In this document: one piece after another, positions 7,350 through 14,532 of the stretch | Layout: each line of letters begins with the position of its first letter | How positions within the stretch are numbered: position 1 is the first letter of the stretch | Assembly: GCA_030620005.1 (NCBI GenBank) | Contig: JAUXAJ010000045.1 | Location: 1 to 22,374 of the forward strand | Length of the DNA: 22,374 nucleotides | From: Promethearchaeota archaeon | GTDB lineage: Archaea > Asgardarchaeota > Lokiarchaeia > Sigynarchaeales > SOKP01 | Direction: 5' to 3' | Notes under the pieces: model-generated | What the model was told of the DNA's origin: nothing | The model's input: the letters and a program-made list of their open reading frames with translations, nothing else | Databases searched by the model: none | Made by a program: the position numbers and the translations under genes

Positions 7350-8933
7350 TTAACGCCACTTTTTATCCACTGCATCATAGCTGTCGATTCTTAAATCGTC
7401 TTTTGCCTTGATCAGCTTGTGTTTTGCAACCTTCTCTGACGGAGTCAGTGGCAGGTCATCGACATATTCTATGTAGCGTGGTACTTTAAAGTAAGCAAGC
7501 TTAGTTTTAGCAAATTCCACGATTTTTTCTGGAGGTAAGGTCTCTTTTGACTCACCCTCCTGAAGAACCACATATGCTTTTACTTCTTCTCCTCGGAGTT
7601 CGTCTGGAACCGGAATTATTGCAGCTAACTTAATTTTATCGTTTTCCATTAACACCCCCTCTACTTCAGCCGTGGATATATTTTCTCCAGTCCTGCGTAC
7701 CATGTCTTTAATTCGACCGACCCAATGGAAATAACCTTTCTCGTCCTTAAAAGCCAGATCACCAGTATGAGCCCATCCTCCCTTCATGAACTCTTTCGTG
7801 GCCTCCGGGTTTTTCCAATATCCCAACATCATTTGCTCACCTCTAATCACCAATTCTCCTATTTCTCCATCCGGAACTTCTTCTCCCTTTTCGTTCACCA
7901 CTTTAGCCTCCTTTGTGCGCACAGGCGACCCCATCCCACCAGTACCAACACATTCAGTATCCTCTATAGGGACAACTAGATCAATCCCAGTTTCGGTCAT
8001 GCCAAACGCTTCTCTCCATGGAACATTCCATCGCTTTTCAAAAATCTCGTGATATTGCGGGATTATGCCAGAACAAATGACAAATTTGACCTTGTGATTC
8101 TTTTCGAGCTCAGGATTTTCATCCTGCTTCAAGAGGTAAAAGGGCATCGTTCCAAGAACGTAAAAGAATGTAACCTCGTGTTTCTTAATAGTTTGCCAGA
8201 ATTTAGACGGGGAAAATCTGTGCATTATCACCAGAGGGATTCCTTCCATTAGACAAATTATAGTATTCCATTGTGGATCCATGTAATAAAACGGCTGGGC
8301 CGTCAGATTAACGTCGTCAGTATCGGCTTGAAAAAATCCGGTAGCCAACACTCCTATTATCATCCAATAACGGTGTGTAAGCATGCAGCCCTTTGGAAAA
8401 CCAGTGGTTCCAGATGTATATTGAATGTTTATCAAATCATTCTCCGTGATATTTTTGATGGTAAATTCATCCGAGGAGTTTTTAGTTAGTTTCTGATAAT
8501 CATGATATCCCTCTGGCACGCTTCCCAAAACAACCACGTGCCTTATTCCCGGGACATGATCCTTAACCTTTTCAAATTGAGGGAGATAATCAGAGTGGAT
8601 GACAATAATACACGCTTCAGAATTTGTCAAGATATACACCAGATCGTGGTCATTATAATAGATGTTCGTGGGAACCAAAACCGCTCCAAGCTTAGCAAGG
8701 GCCAGCCAAGTAATAGGAAATTCAAATCCATTCGGAAGCATTATACTCACATGATCTCCTTTAGTAACCCCTAGCTCTTTGAGAACATTAGCAACTCGAT
8801 TAACCCGGCGATTAACCTCAGTAAAAGATAGCTTTTCATCCTCATAAAAAAAAAGTGTTTTATCTCCGTGTTTTTGAGCCGCCTCCTCTAATAGATGGCC
8901 TATACTCTGCCATTTTAAATCAATCTTATCCAT
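7350..8933 (-). CDS. AMP-forming acyl-CoA ligase, CaiC-like (ligase 1)
   Basis: A 527-residue ANL-superfamily enzyme that activates a carboxylic acid to acyl-AMP and then to acyl-CoA. Motifs in order: QYTSGTTGFPK (171-181) phosphate loop, FGMTET (310-315), HTGDL (389-393), GRIKDMVRRTGENIS (406-420) hinge, and the C-terminal lysine region TPSEKVAKHKL (497-507), which in this branch replaces the common SGK signature. The pattern most resembles crotonobetaine/carnitine-CoA ligases, but the substrate is not proven. The ATG is preceded by GGTGG with 7-8 nt spacing. A 21-codon ORF ends 2 nt before the ATG, which suggests translational coupling. A truncated crotonase follows downstream on the same strand. 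GC content is distinctly higher than that of the surrounding DNA, compatible with acquisition from a bacterial source, though that is inference. Confidence 0.93.
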   Translation of the reverse strand: MDKIDLKWQSIGHLLEEAAQKHGDKTLFFYEDEKLSFTEVNRRVNRVANVLKELGVTKGDHVSIMLPNGFEFPITWLALAKLGAVLVPTNIYYNDHDLVYILTNSEACIIVIHSDYLPQFEKVKDHVPGIRHVVVLGSVPEGYHDYQKLTKNSSDEFTIKNITENDLINIQYTSGTTGFPKGCMLTHRYWMIIGVLATGFFQADTDDVNLTAQPFYYMDPQWNTIICLMEGIPLVIMHRFSPSKFWQTIKKHEVTFFYVLGTMPFYLLKQDENPELEKNHKVKFVICSGIIPQYHEIFEKRWNVPWREAFGMTETGIDLVVPIEDTECVGTGGMGSPVRTKEAKVVNEKGEEVPDGEIGELVIRGEQMMLGYWKNPEATKEFMKGGWAHTGDLAFKDEKGYFHWVGRIKDMVRRTGENISTAEVEGVLMENDKIKLAAIIPVPDELRGEEVKAYVVLQEGESKETLPPEKIVEFAKTKLAYFKVPRYIEYVDDLPLTPSEKVAKHKLIKAKDDLRIDSYDAVDKKWR

Positions 8934-8935
8934 TA

Positions 8936-9001
8936 TTATCCCACCACTTGATTATCTAAATGAATTTGGAGATTTCGATAAATATCTTCACCTGTACTCA
9001 T
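8936..9001 (-). CDS. 21-codon ORF coupled to acyl-CoA ligase 1 (leader peptide or gene remnant)
   Basis: ATG at 9001 reads MSTGEDIYRNLQIHLDNQVV plus G, then TAA, whose last base lies 2 nt before the ligase ATG. AGTGAT lies 6 nt before the ATG and could serve as Shine-Dalgarno. The peptide resembles, from memory, the N-terminus of a family of 4Fe-4S proteins that begin with a VYRxLxxHLD pattern followed by a GYPATxSG segment; here a stop falls right after the Gly. It may therefore be the stump of a deleted ferredoxin-domain gene, or a translated leader that couples ribosomes to the ligase. The resemblance needs a database search. It is too short for standard gene calling. Confidence 0.35.
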   Translation of the reverse strand: MSTGEDIYRNLQIHLDNQVVG

Positions 9002-9242
9002 GTTATATCACTTTTTTAATATTTTGTTTTTTTTTTGTTTTTTGTTTTAAGTCAAGACTTTTTTGTAATTAATAGTTTGATTATAACTTAATACTTATAG
9101 TTTAATAATAAAATAGTTTGATTAATTAAAAAAAATTTAAAATTTAAAAATATAAATACTTAATTATTTCCGAAAATAATATAGAGCAGATAAATTTCTG
9201 CCATGGAATGTTTTAAAATAACTTTCATTAAAAAGGTTAGAA

Positions 9243-9350
9243 TTGAGAAAAACCTTAATCAAGAAAACCCACCGAAAAAGTGTGTGCAAACTCGTAGGAA
9301 ACTATTTCCGAAAGGCAGTAGTAGTTCATAGAATTCTTGAATTCCTTTAA
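9243..9350 (+). CDS. Candidate small basic protein (35 aa)
   Basis: TTG start with AAAAGG ending 6 nt upstream and a TATA box (TATAAATA, 9151-9158) about 90 bp before it. The product is strongly basic (about twelve Lys/Arg/His in 35 residues), begins MRKTLIKKTHRKS, and ends in an amphipathic VVVHRILEFL. No known family is recognised. A second frame, from ATG 9203 to about 9331, overlaps it, so the reading frame is uncertain, and the region could equally encode an RNA. It is listed because of the local GC rise and the promoter and ribosome-site context. Confidence 0.2.
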   Translation: MRKTLIKKTHRKSVCKLVGNYFRKAVVVHRILEFL

Positions 9351-9420
9351 GGATAGTGATTTTTTCAATAAATTATAAGAAAAATATTTCAAAAAAGAAA
9401 GAATAAGAAAATTTAAATTC

Positions 9421-11019
9421 TTATTTCATCGAATCCATGAGTTGTTTTTGAAGTGTAGGTCTATCTATTTTGGCCAAACGTGTTATAGGAAGTTCTTTCA
9501 TTATAACAACTTTCCTTGGAACCTTGAAGTTTGCTAATTGTTCCTTGCATAGATTTATAATTTCTTGTTCATTTATAGTTTGTCCTTTTTCTGGAACGAC
9601 AGCAACCCAAACAACTTCATTGTAAATTTTATCAGGCATCCCTATTGATGCTACCATGGCTACCTTAGGATGTTGAATTACGACAGATTCTACTTCCATT
9701 GGCATCACCGTATAACTTCCAACTCTAATGATGAACTTCTTTCTTCCCTTTATATAAATGCGCCCATCTTCAGTTACATACCCCAAATCTCCAGATTTAC
9801 ACCAACCACCTTCCAAAAATGTTGCCTTGTTTTCTTCAGGCATTTTGTAATATTCAGAAATTGTTAAACTACCTCTAAAAAGCATTTCTCCAATTATTCC
9901 AGCTGGTACTTCATTGCCATTCTCATCAACAATCTTCATTACAGTTTCTGGTAAAAGCTTTCCAATATATCCCTCTGATAATTCCTCGAGCGAATCTCCG
10001 ACTTCGGTAAAAGTAACTTCTGGTCCAAATTCGGTGCTTCCATACGCATTCAAAATATTGGGACATATTCTTTCTTTAATACCAGTCAGTAATTCCAAGC
10101 TTAGTTTCTCTCCGCTTACAACACATAACTTCAATGAAGAAAGGTCAAAATCATCTAAATCGGGTAAACTCAATATAATTGCATACATTGTTGGAACGCC
10201 GCCGATCAATGGAATTTTAAGTTTAGGAATGGCCCTCAAGACTGCGTAAGGATTCCATTGTTCTTGCAAAATAATTTCATTTCCTCCTACTATAAGTGTA
10301 GCAAACATCTCAACTGACCCTCCGACGTGACTAGGAGGAAGATTACTAAGCATCGTGAACCTTGGATCTGCTCCGTATTTTATCATCCTTTCTCTAAGAT
10401 AATTTGATTCAATATAACTAGCACGCTCTATATTTCTATGAGAAAGCATTGCAGCTTTAGGTACACCTGTAGTTCCTCCTGTAAAAATGATAAGGGCACC
10501 ATCATTCGGGTCCAACTCGGACCGTCTTTTTTCCAGCTTTTCACTCAAATTGTATTCTTTTTCTAAAAGCCCTTCAAAAGGAGTTCCAAATTCATCCTTA
10601 CCGATCATGAAGTATTTAATGTCTGGATTGAGCTCCGAACTAAGTTCTTTAATATTCTGAGCAATATCGTATCCTCGAGCTTTTCCTATTAAAAAAACTA
10701 GTTTTGGTTCCACGTGAGGAATAAATCGACGATAATCTGCAGGCCTAAAGCGTACATCCATTGGAACACATATGGCGCCAATCGAATTAGCTGCCATATA
10801 AATTAAAACATATTCCATTATCATTGGTAAAATCGTTACCACACAATCGCCCTTTTCAACGCCTAAATCAAGCATGGCTTGGGCTAAGTGATCGATATTT
10901 TCTTCAAATTGTTTTGCGTTTAATTTTTTCCACTTGAATTTAATAAGGGGGAATTCTGGATCTATTGATGCCCAATGCTTTACATATTGATATAGAAAAT
11001 CAAATCTAGGTACATCCAT
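9421..11019 (-). CDS. AMP-forming acyl-CoA ligase/synthetase (ligase 2)
   Basis: A second ANL-superfamily ligase of about 532 residues, clearly diverged from ligase 1. The phosphate loop reads FTGGTTGVPK (near residue 180), followed by YGSTEFGPE, SGDLGYVTEDGR, the hinge GRKKFIIRVGSYTVMP in place of the usual KDxIxxGGxNIxP, and a C-terminal LAKIDRPTL in which the catalytic Lys is kept but the SG before it is replaced by LA. It should make acyl-CoA from an unknown acid. A GTG at 11034 would extend it by five codons, but the AGGTGA ribosome site (11031-11036) overlaps that GTG and precedes the ATG at 11019, so the ATG is preferred. It follows the dehydrogenase-CBS gene on the same strand after about 110 bp, and a 16-bp palindrome lies in that space. 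Co-transcription is possible. A link to oxidation of 2-oxoacids made by the dehydrogenase is conjecture. Confidence 0.9.
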   Translation of the reverse strand: MDVPRFDFLYQYVKHWASIDPEFPLIKFKWKKLNAKQFEENIDHLAQAMLDLGVEKGDCVVTILPMIMEYVLIYMAANSIGAICVPMDVRFRPADYRRFIPHVEPKLVFLIGKARGYDIAQNIKELSSELNPDIKYFMIGKDEFGTPFEGLLEKEYNLSEKLEKRRSELDPNDGALIIFTGGTTGVPKAAMLSHRNIERASYIESNYLRERMIKYGADPRFTMLSNLPPSHVGGSVEMFATLIVGGNEIILQEQWNPYAVLRAIPKLKIPLIGGVPTMYAIILSLPDLDDFDLSSLKLCVVSGEKLSLELLTGIKERICPNILNAYGSTEFGPEVTFTEVGDSLEELSEGYIGKLLPETVMKIVDENGNEVPAGIIGEMLFRGSLTISEYYKMPEENKATFLEGGWCKSGDLGYVTEDGRIYIKGRKKFIIRVGSYTVMPMEVESVVIQHPKVAMVASIGMPDKIYNEVVWVAVVPEKGQTINEQEIINLCKEQLANFKVPRKVVIMKELPITRLAKIDRPTLQKQLMDSMK

Positions 11020-11078
11020 TTTTTTAATTTTCACCTACTAAATCGTTGTTTCTTATTTTTTTTACATTATTTTATTTT

Positions 11079-11094
11079 GTTATTAATTAATAAC
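11079..11094. promoter_or_regulatory. 16-bp perfect palindrome upstream of ligase 2
   Basis: GTTATTAATTAATAAC is fully self-complementary and sits in the promoter zone of ligase 2, about 60 bp before its start. By chance roughly one such palindrome may be expected in a window of this AT content, so only its position argues for an operator. Confidence 0.25.
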
Positions 11095-11136
11095 TCAAGT
11101 TTGTCTAATATTTTAATTATATTTATTATATATTAT

Positions 11137-12990
11137 TTAATCTTGGAGATATTCTAAAATATATCGCTGTGCTATCAAATCTGAACTAACCATACCTAAC
11201 ACTTTTCCTTCTCGTACTACTGGCATTGCTGAAATCTGATATTGTTCAAGCTCGCGTACAATGTCTAAAATAGTAAAGTCCGGAGATACTATAACAACAT
11301 CCTTAGTCATGATTTTATCAAGTTTTACATTCATTACTCCCTTAGCTGTAGCCTTAGTGACATCCCAATCTGTTACCACTCCTACAAGCTTATTTTCAGA
11401 AAGCACAGCAATAATGCCCCTGTTTTTGCTGATAATTAACGCAGCAGCTTCTTTTAAAATACTATTAACATCTATAGTCGGTATTGGAACCATTATATCA
11501 TTTGCAGTAAGTTCACTTTCTTTTGCTGTAAGGCGCTGAATACTAATATGTCCGGCCGCAGCAAAAGGTAGCATGTCTGGTTGAGCTGCTAATAAATCAA
11601 CTAATTCAATAATGTTATTACGAATAATATTTTCCCTGAATTCTTTTCCAGCTATTAATCGTTGCTTTGAAACTTCTGCAAACTCATCGGAATGATCTTT
11701 TAACCACTTATCTACTGCTTCACGATCACCTAACATTTCTTCTGGTATTTGAAGACGATCAGGAGTTTTAACAAGGTGTTCTTGGGCTGCGTATATAACA
11801 CCACCAGAATTTACCAGATAATCATTAGCTATCATCACCCCTTTTTCGCGATAAACAATTTGTTCCATTCGAATTCGAGCAGCTTTTCTATTCGGATCGG
11901 GGGAATATGTATTAGCACCTTCAACAATCAATGACCAATTGCCCATTCTATCAACAATCATGGAGGGATTTTCAGATTGTCGTACTCCTAAATAATTAAA
12001 TATAGGAGCAGCTGGGATCATGCAAAAAGCATTTTCAAGAAGTAGATTATTCGCATTTGTAGAAAATTTAGTAGGATGTTTATATCCCCTTGACATAATC
12101 TTTTTAATAAAGTAAGCACTAGTAACTAGTTTCTGTTCTTTCCATAATTCAAAGAGCTCAATAACTGGAAGACCAGTTTCATTATATAAATATCCTTCCA
12201 AATCACTAATACCTATTACTTTTGCTTGAGGAATTCGTTCTTTTAATATTCTTGCCGCATGGGCACCAACAGCTCCAAATCCTTGAATTAATATTTTTAT
12301 ATTTTTTTGTTCTGGAATTTCTAAATTAGCAAATTGGGGAAGAACTCTGAGTCGGGGCATTATTTCTAGCAGGGTTTGTAAAGCAATTACCACACCTCCA
12401 GCAGCAGCACCAAGTTCATCAATACGATTACCACCCATATCAGCAGGCTTAGATACTGCACTATCTAATCCATTTTCTATAGCTATTGTTTTCATATCAG
12501 CATCATTAGTACCTACATCAGGTCCCGGAACATAAATATCTACATAACGACGAATTAAACGAGCAAAACCACGCACTATTTCACAATGCTCTTCAAGTGA
12601 AATATCTCTCCCAGCAACTATTCCTGATTTTCCACCACCATAGGGCAGATTAGCTGCTGCATTTTTTAAGGTCATCCCACGAGCTAAATTATATATGTCA
12701 GAAGGAATGGTATCTGGCAGCATCCTAATTCCGCCCATAGAAGGACTGCCCATTGAAAGATTATCAACTATTAAATAACCACCTATTTCTAAATGGGTAT
12801 CCTCATCCCATAAACAAACTACTAGTTTTGGGCCAATTTTATCACTATTAATTCCTAATCGTGATAGAAGATGAACATCTAATTGATTAAGTTCTAAATA
12901 ACATTTACCATTATCTCTTTTAACTCTAGTTTTCAGCGCAGTTTCTGGTAAATGTTCTTTTAGATAAGCTTCCATCTTTTTAGGTATCAT
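11137..12990 (-). CDS. Glu/Leu/Phe/Val dehydrogenase fused to a CBS-domain pair
   Basis: A 617-residue fusion. Residues ~1-485 are an amino-acid dehydrogenase that oxidatively deaminates an L-amino acid to a 2-oxoacid with NAD(P). Visible are SMGGIRM (84-90), MTLKN with Lys109, LPYGGGKSG with the catalytic Lys121, PGPDVG with Asp158, the Rossmann GFGAVG (237-242), and SGGVIYAAQE (395-404). Residues ~493-617 are two CBS motifs (NDIMVPIPTIDV..., VGVVTDWDV; DKIMTKDVVIVS..., MVSSDLIA), which normally bind adenine nucleotides or S-adenosylmethionine. Positions 85, 109 and 121 have the same spacing as Lys89, Lys113 and Lys125 of clostridial glutamate dehydrogenase, but residue 85 is Met. Lys89 holds the glutamate gamma-carboxylate, so glutamate is an unlikely substrate and a hydrophobic amino acid more likely. 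The start has GGAGTG 5 nt upstream. The CBS tail suggests energy-state control. Confidence 0.93.
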   Translation of the reverse strand: MIPKKMEAYLKEHLPETALKTRVKRDNGKCYLELNQLDVHLLSRLGINSDKIGPKLVVCLWDEDTHLEIGGYLIVDNLSMGSPSMGGIRMLPDTIPSDIYNLARGMTLKNAAANLPYGGGKSGIVAGRDISLEEHCEIVRGFARLIRRYVDIYVPGPDVGTNDADMKTIAIENGLDSAVSKPADMGGNRIDELGAAAGGVVIALQTLLEIMPRLRVLPQFANLEIPEQKNIKILIQGFGAVGAHAARILKERIPQAKVIGISDLEGYLYNETGLPVIELFELWKEQKLVTSAYFIKKIMSRGYKHPTKFSTNANNLLLENAFCMIPAAPIFNYLGVRQSENPSMIVDRMGNWSLIVEGANTYSPDPNRKAARIRMEQIVYREKGVMIANDYLVNSGGVIYAAQEHLVKTPDRLQIPEEMLGDREAVDKWLKDHSDEFAEVSKQRLIAGKEFRENIIRNNIIELVDLLAAQPDMLPFAAAGHISIQRLTAKESELTANDIMVPIPTIDVNSILKEAAALIISKNRGIIAVLSENKLVGVVTDWDVTKATAKGVMNVKLDKIMTKDVVIVSPDFTILDIVRELEQYQISAMPVVREGKVLGMVSSDLIAQRYILEYLQD

Positions 12991-13293
12991 TACTACACTC
13001 CATTTGTGAAATTTAATTACTAGCTATATAGAGCAGTTGATTATTGAAATTTTATTAAAATTTTAAGATCAAGATTAAAATTAAGCACGAAATCATTTAA
13101 GTATTTTGATCGAGTTATAGAGAGTGTCATTTATCGAGAAAATTCAAATTTACATTTTAAAAAGAAATAAAGATAATATTTAAATCTTTATATTTTTTTA
13201 CAAAAAAGATCCTGGTTTTGCCCTTATCATTAATTTTCGCGATTGAATTTAGAGAAATGTTTAAATACGAAAAAATTATATTAAATACGTACA
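12991..13293. other. Divergent promoter region between dehydrogenase-CBS and M28 genes
   Basis: This 303-bp spacer carries no recognisable gene. It holds promoters for both directions: AT-rich TATA-like sequence just upstream of the dehydrogenase start and a TATA box at 13260 for the M28 gene. An AT-only inverted repeat (13047-13063, arms AAATTTTA and TAAAATTT) lies near the dehydrogenase side. Confidence 0.5.
13260..13267 (+). promoter_or_regulatory. TATA box of the M28 gene; leaderless start likely
   Basis: TTTAAATA lies about 30 bp before the ATG at 13294, which puts the transcript start within a few bases of the ATG. No Shine-Dalgarno sequence precedes the ATG (TTAAATACGTACA). The 9-mer TTAAATACG occurs at 13261-13269 and again at 13281-13289. 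Confidence 0.5.
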
Positions 13294-14493
13294 ATGAACT
13301 TAAAGAATTTTCTTGAACAAATAGATATTGAACAGATTTATCAGCATATTTTAAAACTTGAATATGTAAAGGATCCCATTGACACGTTTGACAAATTAAA
13401 TGAAGCTGCAGATTATATAAAATCTAAATTTGAACAATATGAGCTAAAAGTTCAAGAGCACGTATTTAAAGTTGAAGGGTTCGAGGGTGAATTTAGAAAC
13501 ATCGAAGGCTATATTGGACATGGAAGAAGTCCTGAATTATTAATTGTATCTCATTACGACACGGTTGCTAATTGTCCCGGAGCAAACGACAATGGAACGG
13601 GAATTAGTGTAATGCTTGAAGCTGCTAGAAATTTTGCTCAAGTAGAAACGAAAAGAAACCTAAGATTTATATGCTTTTCTTTGGAAGAATTCAATCCTAC
13701 AATTGAGTTAAAAAAGAGGGAGATTTCTCGAAAATATGGAATTATTGATAAATACAATCGACCAACCTCATTAAAAACTTCAAAATTAATGAAAAAATTT
13801 AGACATATTTATGGAAGTTTCATGGATAAAGGAGATATTTTACCAAGTGCTTTAATTAAGGCAACGAGAGAATTGGAACTAGATTTAACTGAAAGTGAAT
13901 TAAACTATTTTCAAGAACTTTCAAAACTCTATGAAATTGTTACGACACATGCAACTACAGGAAAAACAGGAATAATGGGAAGTAGCGCTTGGGTTAATGA
14001 TAACCTCAATAATCAAAAAGAGATCATTGGAGTCATGGATTTAGATTCTGTAGGGTATACTTCCAAGGATAAATTTTCCCAAAAACTTCCTTTAGGATTG
14101 AAGTATAAACCTTTTCCAAATTATAAAATTAATCAAAAACAATCAGTGGGAGATTTCTTAACAATAATAGGGGATAAAAACTCTGGAAGAATTGCTGATA
14201 TCTTTTGTGAGCAATGCAGATTGGATTATATTGATCTTGGGTATGTGCGGATTCAACCGTCATTAAGCTTTGATCAAATGGCAAAGAATCTAAATCAACT
14301 ATTATGGGCTGATCATGCTCCATTTTGGCAGAAAGAAATACCCGGGTTGTTTTTAACTGATACTGGCAATTTAAGGACGCCTTACGAACATATTCCCGCA
14401 GATACAATTGATAAACTGGATTTTGAATTTATTGAGAAGGTATGTAAGGCGACAATTGCTACTGCATTTAAATTAACTATAAATGAAAATTGA
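13294..14493 (+). CDS. M28-family zinc aminopeptidase with an insertion
   Basis: A cytoplasmic di-zinc exopeptidase of 399 residues; no signal peptide is present. Metal and catalytic residues are all visible: SHYDT (His87, Asp89), GANDNGTG (Asp99), SLEE (Glu131, Glu132), MDLDSVGY (Asp249 or Asp251) and the C-terminal YEHIPADT (His366). Between SLEE and GIMGSSAWV, which are normally almost contiguous in the family, there is an extra stretch of about 90 residues (134-226), mostly charged and probably helical, that may form a lid or a protein contact. Transcription appears to start at or very near the ATG. The S9 peptidase gene follows after 39 bp with a good ribosome site, so the two probably form an operon for peptide breakdown. 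Whether it removes single amino acids or acts on acylated substrates is not clear from sequence. Confidence 0.9.
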   Translation: MNLKNFLEQIDIEQIYQHILKLEYVKDPIDTFDKLNEAADYIKSKFEQYELKVQEHVFKVEGFEGEFRNIEGYIGHGRSPELLIVSHYDTVANCPGANDNGTGISVMLEAARNFAQVETKRNLRFICFSLEEFNPTIELKKREISRKYGIIDKYNRPTSLKTSKLMKKFRHIYGSFMDKGDILPSALIKATRELELDLTESELNYFQELSKLYEIVTTHATTGKTGIMGSSAWVNDNLNNQKEIIGVMDLDSVGYTSKDKFSQKLPLGLKYKPFPNYKINQKQSVGDFLTIIGDKNSGRIADIFCEQCRLDYIDLGYVRIQPSLSFDQMAKNLNQLLWADHAPFWQKEIPGLFLTDTGNLRTPYEHIPADTIDKLDFEFIEKVCKATIATAFKLTINEN

Positions 14494-14532
14494 GAAATTA
14501 ACATGAAAAAAATTAAAATTTAGGTGAATTAA

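Larger units (their letters stand above)
8934..9420. other. 487-bp gap between two ligases with a GC-richer island
   Basis: Apart from the 21-codon ORF at its left edge, the first half is very AT-rich (runs of T, then TTTAAAAATATAAATA near 9145-9158, a good TATA box on the + strand). From about 9240 to 9340 GC rises clearly compared with the flanks. On the + strand this island holds overlapping short frames: 42 codons from ATG 9203, and 35 codons from TTG 9243 with AAAAGG 6 nt before it. It looks like a small gene or RNA rather than spacer. I recognise no RNA family and see no C/D-box pattern. Confidence 0.4.

Noticed and set aside
7725..8774. Several open frames of 60-90 codons on the + strand opposite ligase 1
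   Set aside because: They lie antisense to a strongly supported gene, have no family features and are the usual by-product of its codon composition.
9165..9313. 11-bp direct repeat TATTTCCGAAA (9165-9175 and 9303-9313)
   Set aside because: Short, only two copies 138 bp apart, no associated mobile gene or terminal repeats; compatible with chance.
10460..10500. Ligase 2 as an inactive homologue because its phosphate loop has TGG instead of TSG
   Set aside because: Small residues at this position are tolerated in the ANL superfamily, and the later motifs and the C-terminal Lys are present.
9179..13036. 11-bp match ATATAGAGCAG in two intergenic regions (9179-9189 and 13026-13036)
   Set aside because: A match of this length is expected by chance in an AT-rich window, and the positions relative to genes differ.
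13047..13063. Inverted repeat with AAATTTTA/TAAAATTT arms
   Set aside because: Composed only of A and T, so its self-complementarity has little information value.
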